Below are positions 10,887 to 23,717 of a stretch of DNA of 64,000 nt, in pieces. The stretch lies in contig OX621176.1 in assembly GCA_951640195.1 (NCBI GenBank), positions 558,001 through 622,000 of the forward strand. Reading direction: 5' to 3'. Within the stretch, counting starts at the first letter, position 1, and each line of letters opens with the position of its first letter. The notes beneath the pieces are model-generated. The model did not search any database, was not told the origin of the DNA, and saw nothing but the letters and a program-made list of their open reading frames with translations. Source of the DNA: Porpolomopsis calyptriformis (taxonomy: Eukaryota > Basidiomycota > Agaricomycetes > Agaricales > Hygrophoraceae). The translations under genes were made by a program, and so were the position numbers.

Positions 10887-12080
10887 TGTAGTTTAGTCAG
10901 ACCTAGCTTATCTTGCTTGGGACTCCCCAGGGATTCCCCATTGACTTATCCTTTTCATTTACCCTAAGTAGAATATCTTTCATTTCCAATTGCATATGTT
11001 TCATCTCTTCACATACTCCAAGTCTTTATCATGCTTATCTTTTACTCATCACATGTATTCCTCATATACTACTGACTTATCTGCAGTAGTATAGTCAGTA
11101 TATAAACTCATAGTTAGTTATACTCAGACTTTAAGTCTGATTCCTCATTAGCTACCCCAATAACTAGGACCTTGAGACTCTTATCATCATCTAGGACAGA
11201 GCACCCAAAGTAAAACTATCTCAACATTGACCAATTTATAATAGCAACTTCATGAGACAGTCCAAACACTTGAAGTGGAGGTGATCTTAAGGTAAGAAAA
11301 ACAATTAAAATGAGGCAAGGCTTCAACTAATGCAAATGTTCCTAATGAGATTGCAAAGTATAGTAATCACATAGCTCTGCTAGGGTAGAAATACTGTATT
11401 ATGGTGGAGCCTTGGATAAAGGCCTATGTGTTCAAATAGCTATGTCTGATGATCAGACCTTACAAAGCTGAACGCTATCTTTTAGAGACATCAAAAAAAC
11501 TCAGGTGTATCACAGAACTCTATAATTTCATCCCTAAGAACCTTCACACCATCATGAATAATCATACCTTTTTTGCTAATATAGTAAGATTGATTTGACT
11601 ATGTTAAATCATACTTAGACCTTTATTTAGTTTACCTATGCTCTCAACAAAGTTCAGGCACAAGCTGTCAGGTGATATTGTATTACTGTCCCCTAGATCC
11701 TTGAAATGAATACCAAGATATTCGATTCCAAGTATGATCAGTTGAAAGAACCAAACCTACAAGCCCTACTCAAGAATAATCTTGCAAGCCCAACCTACCC
11801 TCTATTTCCCCCTATTCTCTATGCTGAGGGTAACTGACAAATGAAGAAACCCTTTTAGAATCCAATCCTTCCACAAGTAAGTGTAAGACTAATCCCTACT
11901 CATTAGCTAATTTCTGTTCTACAGCTGATAAAAGCATGGTTATTTAGTGAAACCTCAATCACCCAAGATAACTAATGGCCCTCACCCAAGACATATAGCT
12001 AGAAATGGCAGCTAGAGTCTCACAGTCCTAGCGCGATTGCATTCAATGCAATCCTAGTTTGTTCTTCTTACATCCTAAGA
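10887..12080. other. Unresolved AT-rich DNA
   Basis: No gene, RNA or repeat could be supported. Base composition matches the decayed repeats on either side. Confidence 0.4.
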
Positions 12081-12728
12081 TTGTTTTCTAACAGTATATT
12101 TGTCCTCTCTCCTAACCCAATAATTGCTCCAAAAGGTTCAGTTACAAAGTTTGAATATGAGGGGAATTTCCAGGGATACAAACAAATCTTGATTAGGATG
12201 GTAGCAAACAAGAACATCCAGGACTTGTTCAAATTCTATAATAACATTGTGTTTTTAAACAAGTGGAATGATAATGGAGATAAAGAAGTTGAGGATCTTA
12301 CCACCAAACTCCAAGATTTTGAAGTGGTAATATATGCCCTTGGTGCTGACAGTGATGATGATAACAACAGTGCCCCAAACAACCTATCAGTAACCAGTAC
12401 TACTGCAACAGTTAATCAACAGGCAGCTGCATCAATGTCTGCAGCATCTTGGGTGTTGGGTGTATTGGGAGTTGCTAACTAGAGGGACACATCTCATGCT
12501 AATAGCTGCAGGTCCAGTGAAACCTACAGTTCATTTTGCAACCCCAGCCAGTGATGCAGGTATTGTTGATGGCCCTTGCACTCATAGTAGTGCAAATGCA
12601 AAGGGACCCAAGTCTATCTTGAAGATACATAATACGGCAGCCATGAACAAGAAAAAAGGGAAGGGGAGAGCAAAGGCACCTAGTGGAAGAGGTTGATAGG
12701 CTACTACTGTACCTGCTGATGACAGTTT
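12081..12728 (+). pseudogene. Unrecognised coding relic interrupted by copia
   Basis: A 133-codon frame is followed, after a frame change near 12480, by a second frame ending in a lysine/glycine-rich segment (KKKGKGRAKAPSGRG). A serine/threonine/alanine-rich stretch separates them. I do not recognise the family. The copia element at 12729 inserted into this sequence: the continuation resumes at 27355 after the AGTTT target duplication. It is probably part of an older transposon or a dead gene. Confidence 0.35.
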
Positions 12729-12833
12729 TGTTGAGGGTAGGCAATCACTCACTGGTACATCTACATCATATCTGTATTATGTAATCTCAGTACTTTGTCT
12801 CAACATGACTTTCACCTGAAGATTATCTCAACA
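12729..12833 (+). repeat. Copia left LTR
   Basis: 105 bp, TGTTGAGGG...CTCAACA. Nearly identical to the two halves of the right LTR (26646-26672 and 27273-27354). A possible primer-binding stretch GGTTATCAAGCCC follows directly. Confidence 0.92.
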
Positions 12834-12904
12834 GGTTATCAAGCCCTGGTAGTTATGTTAGACTCTTTACTCACTTCCAACTCTCAATCGCTTGTCATCC
12901 TGAA

Positions 12905-15005
12905 ACTTTGAGATGATGGAACTAACTAGGCTGATTATAAACCACAAGCCAAATGAGCAATGGGCTCAAAGGGTCTTGTAGTCCATTTAGAGGGTCATGC
13001 TAAGAAGCCCACCCCTTACCCAGAAACTGGAGGAGTTCCCCATGCTAATGGGAAACCCGTGACAGAAGACCAAATAGAAGCAAAAGAAAAGAGAATCATG
13101 GATTTCAAACAGCAAGAGTATCTTGCTCAGCATCTTATCTTGTCATGCACATCCCCACACTTATTGTAGAAAATCATGCAGCTCACCACTGCAAAAGAGA
13201 TGTGGGATACAGTTAAAGCTAATGCAACTACAACAAGCATCTTACATCAAATTGATGTCCTCAATGTGCTCCAAAGTATGAAATGTGCATTATCCCCTGA
13301 CCCAAAAACCCATCTTTCGGAGCTCAAGGCCCACCTCGCAATGATGACTGAATGGGTTGAATACTTAAGAGTGACAAGCTTACCTGTCTCAGAGCTAATA
13401 CACGTTAGCATCATGATATCATCCATGCCTGAGATATACCACCCAACAATCCAAACCATTGAGACTACTATAAAGGTCACTGGATTGTCAATCAAACTAG
13501 CATCTGTATTTATCCAGGAAGCAGAGCATTGCTTGATCGCTAGCGGCCAAAGGAAAATAGCTGAGGCTGTGATATTTGCTTCACACAATTGGGATGGGGC
13601 CTCAGGCTCTAAACGAAATGAGAAGCAGACAACTAAGAAATGCTACAACTGCCAAAGGACTAGCCATTTCAAGGCAACTTGCTATGCACCTGGAGGTGGG
13701 ATGGAAGGGCAAGGCCCATATCAACTGAAAGCAAAGAAAAAGGCCGAGATAGCCAATGTGGCTAAGGCACCTGAGACTCACACCCTCTTTGCCTTCGTGT
13801 GCACATCAGACTTCAAAGCCTTCATCTCCAAGGCCCACCTAGCATCTGAAGTCATCCTTGACAGTAGCGCAAGTTGTTACTTTTGTCCAAATAAAGAAAA
13901 GTTTGAAAGGTATTCACCAATCAACCAGGAAATCAAAACTGCTAATGGGAGGACCTTCAAAGCGATCAGTATGGGTGATGTTACAATTGTCCTGCCTGAC
14001 AGAGATTCATCTTCATCAGTCATACTAAGACACTGTGTGTATGCTCCTGACCTAGCATTTACCATTGTCTCAGTTAGCTGCCTAGCGCAGGCTGCCAAAT
14101 CTGTAGTCTTTGAGAGAGACTATGCTATCGTTACCCACCCACTTGGCCATGTAATAGCCAGAATACTACATTCCCAGGGTTTGTATAGGATCATGACTGG
14201 GATAGAAACCCAGTGTGATCAGGCAAATGCCATGGTTATGAAAATAACCCTCATGGAGGCTCACTGGAAGCTTAGCCATGTCACAGTACCTGCAGTCAAA
14301 TGCATGGTAACCAATAGAACAATACTGGGAATTGAGATTGACCTACTCTCAAAGGAAGAGTTTTGTGAGCCATGCACGAAGGTAAAAGCCTCATGAAAAC
14401 CATTTCCAAAGGAGTCATTCACCCAAGCAATGTGATATGGTGAACACATCCACTGGGACCTCTGGGGCCCTGCATCAGTGCAGAGCCTTGCCGGAAAACA
14501 CTATATGGCCTTCCGCAAAGATGACTACTCCCAGGAAACAAAGGTTTACTTCCTTGGGAAGAAAAGCGAAACATTTGAGGCCTACAAAAGGGACAAAGCC
14601 ACCATTCATACCCAATATCATGGTGCACTTACCAAATTCCTCTGATGCGATCGAGGGGGAGAATTCCTAAGTAGCGAATTTAATCACTATCTTGGAATAA
14701 AAGGAACAAAACGAGAACTCACTGTTCATGATTCCCCTCAACAAGATGGAGTCTCTGAGTGGGGTATGCATACTCATGCTGAGCATGCCTGCACCCTCCT
14801 TATTGCATCTAGACTACCTCGTTCTCTCTGGGCCGAAGCTATGCACTACTGCATTTGGCTGGAAAACTGAACAGAGCCCCGAGCACTGAATGGTAAGACA
14901 CCATATGAAATGGTGTGGGATAGGAAGCCATTCCTAGGTGGAATCCATGAGTTCAGTGCTGCAGCCTACATAAAGGACCTGCAAGCTGGCAAACTGGATA
15001 AACGT
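12905..15005 (+). pseudogene. Copia gag-protease-integrase (5' part)
   Basis: The longest frame (13176-14396) holds a gag domain of the UBN2 type, a zinc knuckle CYNCQRTSHFKATC (CX2CX4HX4C) that binds RNA, an aspartic protease whose motif reads DSSASCYF where DSGA-CHF is expected, and the GAG-pre-integrase segment AHWKLSH. The integrase core follows in shifting frames with several stops (DRGGEFLS, then ENRTPYEM-like). Gag before 13176 is split by a frameshift and stop. The integrase is cut at codon R by Gypsy-A: LDKR before, AQKGCFIGYDSESKGF after (24330). Confidence 0.88.
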
Positions 15006-15613
15006 TGATACATCTGCTTCGTGTATGAGAACCGAACACAGAACAAGGTGCGAGGATGACTATAAAGAGTCTCGATACAGCCTATGATTGATGATCGTGG
15101 AAAGGGAGTCTTCGATCGTTCGCGAACGAGATCGATCGGGGAATCAGAAGGATCAGAAATTCGAAAGAGGAAGTCTTAGAAGATCTAGAGAGGATCTAGA
15201 CTCGAGAGCAAGAGAGAAGTGAATATCTAACTTGTTGGATCACTAGCTACAACATACAGTATATATATCTACTAGTACAAGGATCCCTTTGAGTATATAT
15301 GATAAAAGGGGAGCCTCTCTAATGATCTAAGGGGAAATTAGTGAATGGGAATGAAGGAATCGAATGAAAAGGGAGAAATAGAAGAGAACAGATGCCTTTG
15401 AATAGTGTCTTCCCTTTGATATACAAACTTTCATTCGCATTCGGAAAGCTTCGATCGCGTTCAGAGCATTCAATGATTCTTGAAGTCGTTTGGGACGTTT
15501 GGGAGCTATCGGGAGTGTTCGGAGGGTTCGAGTTTGTGTTCGAAGGACTTGATAGGCATCTAGTATTCATATAGTTGAATATATGGTGCTCAGGGGATGG
15601 AGGGGTCATATCA
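15006..15613 (-). repeat. Gypsy-A 3' LTR
   Basis: 608 bp. Differs from the partner LTR mainly by C/T and G/A changes at CpG positions in the stretch I compared (first about 100 bases), consistent with decay of methylated CpG after insertion. Confidence 0.92.
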
Positions 15614-15649
15614 TCTCCTCTGGACTGAAATGTTGACTGTCCTCAGTCA

Positions 15650-15690
15650 ATCACGTGATTTGCCAGTAGTTGCCAAGGCGCGTTTATAAG
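15650..15690 (+). promoter_or_regulatory. E-box and TATA box of the antisense gene
   Basis: The palindrome ATCACGTGAT (15650-15659, containing CACGTG) and a TATA-like TTTATAAG (15683-15690) lie about 95-130 bases before the first ATG of the antisense gene at 15781. Their order and spacing fit an RNA polymerase II promoter distinct from the LTR. Confidence 0.5.
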
Positions 15691-15780
15691 TGTGACCAGT
15701 GTGTCACATTCCTCTTCAGACACGACTGTCTTCAAACTGCGTACCACGACACCAAGAAAACCGCGACAAATTGTTCAAAA

Positions 15781-17887
15781 ATGACGAAGAATATCATTTC
15801 CATTGCGAAAGAGAAGATAAGCGACCAGATGAAGTCACTTCTGGATGGGGTTGCTGAACCCGAAGATTACAAGATCTGGGGGCAGCAATTCTGCAAGCTA
15901 CTAGTAAGTCTCATGTTTTTAATCATTTTTCATCACTAATCCATCTTTTAGATCACATATAATTGGGTCATAAAGGCCCTGAAGCAAACATCGATGGATG
16001 ATGAGGTCGTCGCGTGGCAAAAGGAGGCCCACGAGACTTTTGACGTCTTCGAGGAACGGGAATGGTTGGAGTGGGTGGGGGAGATGCTGATGCCAAGGTT
16101 GGCAGAGGTGGTACGTCACAAGGCCAAGGAGAAAGCGGAGGCAGAGAGAGTTGAGCGGGAGCAAAGGGCGGAAGAAGAACACGAGGCGAGGGAGAGGGCA
16201 GAGGCAGAAAAGGTCAAGCGAGAGGTGCGCAAAGAATGAGAGTGGGTGGAACGCGAGGAACGAGAGAAGCAAGAGGAACGAGAGGAGCAAGAGAAACGGG
16301 AATGAGAGGAACGAGAGGAACAGGAAGCACAGGACGCGGAGGACCAGAAGCAGGTGGAGGAGTCCTATAAAAGACTCCTTCAGCTGCTTCTGGATGGCAA
16401 AATCGACGAGGAGGAGTTCCATCGGGAAACGGAAAAGGCAGTGGGCGAGAGCGGAACGAAGGTGGTGGAGGTGTTGGCAGACACACCAGACACAACGGGG
16501 GTGACAACGGAGACAACGGAGGATGGGCACCAGCCCCCAGATGGCAAAGACAAATCGGCGGCAGCAGCGCAATTGCTGACTGCAGAAGACGAAGTGGAAA
16601 AGTCGAAGGCGGCGTATCGCAAGAGAATGGCGGAGAAGGGATGATCCCTTCTGGTGATGATGATGCGGGAGTACCACAAGCGAAAGGCGGTAGAGGAGAC
16701 TTTGCACCCGGTCGAGGGCAAAGTAAGTTTCTTTCTTTTATCTTATTTTTGTTTTACTAATGGATTTCTTTATTTCGCAGTGTGATTTTTGCGAGAAGGT
16801 CAGCGCGGAATGTGAGATCGACCCTGCCGATCCATTATGTGCCAAGTGCGTAATGGATAAGTGTGGTGATACGACCCCTTGGTCCCCTGAGGTTCGGAGT
16901 ACATGTTCCATATATCTATGTGATCCCCCAGACGTCCACTACACTGCTACGATGTCCCTGACTACGCGATTTGGCTTCCTGTCCAGTGAGTTATCTCCGA
17001 ATGCTTCAGATTTCTGCGAATTTCTTCGAATTCTCCAATCCTTCGATTCACAATCGCAGCTCATATCAAAGGATGCATCTGATAGCCAGACGTCCATTGT
17101 GTAGATCCTCATCGTTTCCATCATCCCTTTCACTGGTGGCTTCATTCAGAAGTCTCATCCCTTTACTATATAGCATATAAAGGGATCTTTGTTTTCACAG
17201 ATATATTTACTTGTAGATATGTTTGTATCATAGAGAAGGAAGATAGATTCCATCGTCCCACATCCAGTCCTTCATGTTTGAGCCTCTTCTATTGCCTCTA
17301 GCACTCTAGAGAGTGCTCCGATTTTCCGATTTCTTCTATTTCTTCGATTTTCACGATTTCTTTGATAGCTCCTTTCTATTGTGCCTCCCATTATCTCTCG
17401 GGGCAGATCCCAGAGCTCAGACGGCTCCACATCGCATCAGTGGGTGCTATTGGAAGGGGGAAACTCGCTTGGGCAAGAAGTTCAAGCCATGGCCCAAGGC
17501 GGAATCGAACAAGTCGGCGATGGCGGAAGAGTCGAAGAAGGGGGTTCGGAAATTAGCGAGGGCCGTATCTCATAAGTAATTCTTTTTCTATTGTTTTCTT
17601 TATTCTAATCTCTTCTTTCTATAGGTCCAGTGGTCTACATCGATGAGACCCCACCCTTTGAAGAGGAGATGGTGGGTGAGAGCTTGAAGGAAATGATGTG
17701 ACTGATTGCAGGTCGGAAAGGGAAGGCAAAGGCGAAGGCGGCGGCTGTCGATGAAGACAAGTCGCGGGAGGTTTTGGCAGCGATCGCAGAGGAGAAAGCA
17801 CGCGTAAAGGCATGGATCGTCATTCTCGAAGAGATATTAAGGGGTTTAGAAGAGAGGGAAGAGGAGATGGTCTTGGACCAGTTGTAG
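15781..17887 (+). pseudogene. Antisense accessory gene of Gypsy-A
   Basis: This is a spliced gene opposite to gag-pol. Exon 1 is 15781-15903 (41 codons). The intron 15904-15951 (GTAAGT...TTTTAG) leads to exon 2, 15952-16722, a highly charged Glu/Lys/Arg coiled-coil region. The intron 16723-16780 (GTAAGT...TCGCAG) leads to a cysteine-rich exon with CDFC, then C-X2-C-X4-C (CAKCVMDKC), a likely zinc-binding unit. Basic and acidic stretches at about 17437-17576 and 17634-17887 look like further exons. Exon 2 has three stops (near 16237, 16303 and 16642), each explainable as CGA to TGA. I do not know its function. It is not gag, pol or env. Confidence 0.65.
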
Positions 17888-18106
17888 ATTTTTACTTTGT
17901 TTTGTATAATTTTTGTAGCCTCTAGTCTTCTCCTTTAAAATTGTATTTTTGATTCTAGAAAAAATGAAAGAAAGACTTGAAATGAAAAAGATTGTGTAGA
18001 GTTTCATTACGACAGGTTACAAGTCCTCGATCACATTGCTATTGAGTGGTTCGCTAGCTAGCAAACATTCCATGTCTCTAAGTTGTGAAGTTGATATGTC
18101 GAGGAA

Positions 18107-21100
18107 TCATTCGGGAATTGCGATTGATCTTCTAAATGCAGCGATTAGGTGATGTAAGACGGATCCGTCGAGCTCTGCGACGATATAAGCTTTCCCTAGG
18201 TTTTGAGATATCACAACCAGGGGTCCTAGGTATTGAGGACGCATCTTCTGATTGAGAGACTTCTCAATTTTCGTGTTCTGAATGAGTATGAGATTGCCAG
18301 TCTTGAAGTCATAGTCGCGAATGGTCTTCTCGTGTCTCTTCTCAAATCGAATGGCGGATCGTAGACAAGTGGCAAGAACCTTCAATTGAAGTTGCTCTAA
18401 GTCAGCGTCTCATTTCTGTAGAGTGATTGCGCATTGCGAAATTAGATCAGTCGTCGAGAGAACTGAATCCAGAGCGGGAAGGAGATATGTCGCTTCAGAA
18501 ATATCTAAAGGAAGCAATGGCTGAGATCCAGTGACAGCAAAGTAGGGTGAGCATCCCAATCGCTTTCGGGTAGTAACGCACTCAGCCCAAAATACAGAGT
18601 AGGCTCCGATTGACCATTGTTTCTGATCGCCATTGATGGCTTTGAATAGCAATTGTTGTACATTGAAGTGAGATCATTTGACTATCCCGTTCGCGCGAGA
18701 GTTGTATCTACTGATGCAAATATGGTTGATCCAATAACGCTTGGCAAGGTGATCTACAGCTCCTAAGAAGGCTGTTCCATTATCCATGATGATTTCTCAA
18801 AGAGAGCCCCAGCGACAGATTATATCCTCAAAGATCCATTCACCAATCGATTTCGCTGTTTCCAAACAAAGCATTCGAAATTCAGGATAGTGGGTGAGGG
18901 AGGCCACCAGAAACATTCGGAAACGATCAATCAGGTAGTGAAGATAGCCTTGTGACCTGTTCAATCGTGAAGTTCCGTCATGATCACTAATCGGTGATCT
19001 GGATCGATGACTAATTTATGAGCACCTTGTCTATCTTTTCACTATAGTCAGTCGTTGTTGATAAAGAACTCTTCGCAGTATTGTATAAAACTAGCGTAGT
19101 CATTGTTGGACATGTTGTTCGGTTGTTCGAGATCTGAGAGCCACTTTCAAACAAGGATAAGTCATCAATCGTCTTGCTGAGCTGCTTCCGATCACGGAAT
19201 GATGTTGTAGGAATCGGTACATGGGTGGGTAGGATCCTCCTCCTCCTCACTGAAATGTTTACTCTGTGAGTAAACTGAGGTGGGCATTTGGAGGGTTTTC
19301 ATTTGGGGCACAGGCGAATCGTTAATTTGGTGCATTAATCCATGAACGCGATCGATCCAGTCATTGAAGTCTTTATCGATCGGCTCTTCATTGTCTTAGT
19401 CATCAGGTTGTCGGGGGCGTCGAGAGAGACTATCGGGACCGTGGTTAGAACCTGCGACGTGTACCAAAGTAAAATGGAACGTGAGAATCACTACGATCCA
19501 TCTGTTAATACTGGCTTGAGGTGCAATGTCTGGGTTCGCTAGCATTCCCTTGATATAGCAGGCATCGACTTCTATAATGAGGTTCCGAACGCTGATGAGG
19601 TAGAGTCGGAGTGATTGCAATGCTCGATAGAGACCGTAGATTTCGAGTTTCGGTTGAGAGAACCTTCTTTTTCAATCGTTCAACGTGATCAAACCAAAAC
19701 GATTATAGTACCATTTCTTCGGGTTGTCGGGATCGCATTGGCAGAGATGAAAGCCAACCGCGATATAGGAGGTGTCGACGGTGAGTATGACAGGGGCGTC
19801 AGAAGTATAATTGAGAACTCATAGAGCAGGCAATTCTAGAAGGGCTTGTTTTAAGTCCTCTTGAGCAGCGAGTTGATCAGGACCGAATTCGAAGGGCATA
19901 TCCTTCCTAGTGAGCTTGACTAGGTGGTGCGCTTGATGCGTGAAGTTGCGAATGAATATTCGAACAATGCCAATAGTGCCAAGAAAGGCTCGAACTTCAG
20001 AGAGGTCTTTACAGGGACCCCAGTTTCAGATTGCTGAGACACACGATTCGTCCGGTAGTCGTCCTAAGTGAGTACATCGGTGTCTGAGAACGGTGGTTTC
20101 TTCTGTGCACAAGAACAATTTATAGCCTGACATCGTTCCACCACAGTATTTCATTCGCTGAACTATTCGATTGAGATTCCCGAAGTGTTCCCATACAAAT
20201 CGTTGAATTCCGTCGTTCTCAGGAATCGTTTTGTAGGATCCATTGGGTAATAGATATTGAGTCGCGGGACCCTTTACAGGGATATCATCGATATAGGGGA
20301 TCGTAAACTCCGGAATCTCCGGTTGGAGAATATAGGTGACATCGTCATGAAAAATGGGCATGGAATTTGTCTATCCCATGGGTAGGGTAACTAGTTGATG
20401 AGCCCCATAGGGTGTTTGGAACGTGGTTAGATCGCGAGATGAAGGTGCAATCACTCGTTCGTCATATCTGACGTAAAGATTGAACATAGCGCCGCAGGAT
20501 CGACCGCCGAACTGTTTGGCTAAGTGTTCAGGGATTGGCGTGACTTCCGAATGTCGAATCATGACTTGATTGAGTGGTTCAAGACTATGAACAATTCTAA
20601 GTTCTTTTCCTCCTTTCTTTAGAATGGTGAACCATCGCGATCGGTAGGAGGAGTTCAAGGGTTCGTAGACACCAGCATCGATTTTTCGCTGGATAACTTT
20701 GCATACTTTGTGGTAGATCCCTGGGGGAATCGGAATATTCTTCTGCACCCAAGGCATATGTGGTATGACCGGAAGGTCAACGGGAGGGAAAAAGTCGGAT
20801 CTGAAGTGTCCTTGTTCAGAGTCATTCCAGGCGAAGGCGAGATCTTTTTTTCTCATGAAATTGTGAAGGAGGGCCCTTTCCTAAGGCCAAAGGAAATCTC
20901 CAGGGTGAGCTTTATCGAAAAGCTCCATTCGTTCAGTCGTGTATCGTTCAGTTGGAGTAAATGTCGGGGGGTTTGGGTCAAGTGTTGGCATGTCCATGAG
21001 TGGATTGCCAAGGATTTTTCAGATTATTCAGAATTTATCAGGGAGTTCAGCTACTACAGAGCGAACTTTCTTTGAGACGGGTTTATATTTCTTTTTCGAT

Positions 21101-21833
21101 GCAAGGAAGGTTGCAATTTCCATTGATCAATCGAGATGATCGGAATCGGAAGGTCAATTGCAAGTCAATCGAGATTTAGAGATTAGGTCGGGAAGGTCAC
21201 AAGCGGATAAATAGGTATGGGAAACTGTTGAAACTTTATTTGTTGCACATAGAGGCACACAGGAATTGATAGATAGCATAGACGTAGCATGGTCATAATC
21301 TAGAATTATCGCAATCTCTCCTTGATCAGGAATCAAATCCTTGATGAGCAAAAATCTGAACGGTGCTTTGGCAGTCCTCATGGAACCGTCAGAATTGTGA
21401 CGGTCCTTCCGCTATTCAGATCGCAAATGGTAATCGTCTGGTTTTTATCAGTGAAATTCTTGATGAGGCTTTGAGCTAAAACATCGAATGGTCTTCCGAG
21501 AAGGATATCGTAGGCGGGAGCGCAAATGACATGAATCTGAAGGTAGAGGGTTATGTTGCCGATCTGACAGGGGACATTCCTTGTGAGACCTAAGGATTGG
21601 TCTATTTCACCGTTGGCCGATTGCATGTTGAGTTGGATAGTCGGGTCATAGACTAGTCCTAGGTTGTGGCAAACGGCTTTGGACATAGCGATAATCTGAG
21701 ATCTGGGATTGATGATACATTTGATCATTTCTTTATGATCGATCAACATGATGATCAATCGGAGAGTGTGAGATTCTTTTGCAATGGTAACGGTGTGAGG
21801 AGTTTCATCGGATGAGAGGGTGTTCAGATACAA
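18107..21833 (-). pseudogene. Gypsy-A pol (protease-RT-RNase H-integrase)
   Basis: Minus-strand fragments follow the Ty3 order. The retropepsin-like part (21833-21378) includes YDILLGRPFD. The RT (20856-20026) includes LRIVHSLEPLNQVMIRHSEV, TTFQTPYGAHQLVTLPMG and the catalytic YIDD box followed by PVKGPAT. An RNase H remnant lies around 19600-19396, and the integrase C-terminal part (18652-18107) ends with QYLGPLVVISQNLGKAYIV. Stops and shifts separate the pieces. The RT type, with its VHSLEPLN and YIDDIPVKGP signatures, is one I associate with basidiomycete gypsy elements. Confidence 0.85.
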
Positions 21834-22151
21834 TTCATAGGGGTCAGGAACAGTGATGGAACAATCATCATCATCGCAATAGGGAAGAGCATCATTCGGA
21901 ATCGCTTCTACTTCAATGGTTTTGACCGCGATTGGTTGACTAGGAGGCTGAGTTCGTTTAGGGGTTACTGCCTCTCAAACCTTCGATCGGACTTCAGGTG
22001 AGAGGGATAGCAACTCTTCGGGGGAAAGCGTGACGCAAGGGGTTTTCATCAAATGAGTATAGACGTCGGAGGTGATTTTCGAGTCTTGGATCAGCGCTTG
22101 AGTGTGGTATGAGGGGTCTTTGTCTCTCTTCGCCATTGGAGAGCCAAAGTT

Positions 22152-23450
22152 TCAGATGTGGGGCAGTACATAGTTAGACTCTTTCGCTTTCACGAATGGA
22201 TGTTCCGTCATAGCTGGTTGAGTCGGGGTGGTCGCGATTGGAGCACTGGATGGTTTATCGGTTGCTTTCTCTTTATCGAGTTCTTGTCGTCGAGGCCGAA
22301 CTATCTCTACTCCATCGAACGTCTTCTTGCTCCTTAACATGAAGATCTCCTTTTCGAGGGCAGCAATCCATTCGTCGGCAGATAGTTGGTACGTTTCAGT
22401 CACTGGATCACATTTGATACCAGCTGAAATTCTGTACATCATTCCAGCAGTCGGAGTTGGGTTTTGTTTATACCATTCGTCCATTTGTTCTTTCAGGGTT
22501 TTTCCTGGCATTTGCTGGGGGACGAACCTGTCGTTCGGGAGTATGATCCTTCCTTCGAAGTTCTTCTTGCATCGACCATTTTGGATATATTCATGGCAGG
22601 TTGGGCAGCTTCCGATGAAGTGATCAGGACTTCCACAGAAGACGCAGGTTTTCGGTTCGAATGGGTCGGGAGCGTTGGGTCATCATTCAGATGATTGTGG
22701 CAATCGAGGGGGCGGGTTTCATTTCAGGGGACCTCTATTGTCCAGTGTTTTGATGAGCGTAGTCATTAGTTTTTCCATGAAGACGCTGAGGTCTTCTTGT
22801 TTAGTGGCAGGGGTAGTAGTCATTGTCGAAGTCGTAGTTTCGCGCAGTAGAAAGGTGTTCAGAGATGTTCCATAGAGAATGAAATGAGCTGCCTCATTGA
22901 TATTGTTTACCCCATAAGGATCGTCAGGGAAGTGTTCGGGGAATTTGATTTCCAGTCATTGGATGATCCTAGACCAGAGTTCAGGTTGGAATCCTCAGAC
23001 GAAGGCGTGACTTTGTTCCGCTTCAGAGATTCTGTTCTTCGATCGCAGGAATTTAGTAATTGCAAGGAATGATCAGAAATACGCTCCAAGTTCATTCATA
23101 TTCATAATCCCTAGTCGAAGCTGTTCTCCAACTATCTTGTCCATATCGGCGATGGACCACTTTCAATTGTCTTCCAATCCTGGGTAGAGTTTGTAAATGG
23201 CAGTGATGAATTCTTCGAAGGTGTGTCCAGCTTGGAACTCCGTTTGGTATTCCCAGAGTTTGGAGGTATCAATGTCGACGTATTTGCAAGCGTAAGTCTT
23301 CTTAGCATCGTCGTCGGTGATGCTACAATTAGTGAAAAGACCTCTGAGGTCTTGGAAGTATCTTTGAAGTTCACAAGGTTGTTTGGGTTTGAACTTCGGG
23401 GCGGTCGAGTGACCGCGAGCAGGCATTACTAGGTTTGGTGGGGTCATCAT
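22152..23450 (-). pseudogene. Gypsy-A gag
   Basis: Frames 23450-23163 and 22511-22152 give a gag-like protein: an N-terminal FKPKQPCELQRYFQDLRGLF segment, the type that opens many gypsy capsid domains, a YACKYVD block and, further on, a charged linker. Several frame breaks lie between. It directly follows the minus-strand 5' LTR (23718-24325), as expected for gag. Confidence 0.7.
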
Positions 23451-23717
23451 AGTCGTTGTAGAAATAGAAGATAATCACGAAAGCAATATGGTAGAGGAGG
23501 GTTCATCGGGTGAATCAGGTTGGTTGATTGAAGTTGAATTTCAATTTATTTGAGAGCTGGGAAGTGTTAGTTGGGTCGGATTGGTGTTCCGAGTGAATCT
23601 ATCTTGTAGGGTAGTACTTTGAGTGACTCGATTGTGCATCGGGAATGGCGGTTCGAAGGACTGAGTCGAAGGAATCTTTTAAGATTTAATAGTGGGCCCT
23701 CACAGTGGGCTCCAAAA

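Noticed and set aside
12081..12696. This frame as the copia gag
   Set aside because: It lies outside the copia LTR at 12729 and the AGTTT duplication, so it belongs to the pre-insertion sequence.
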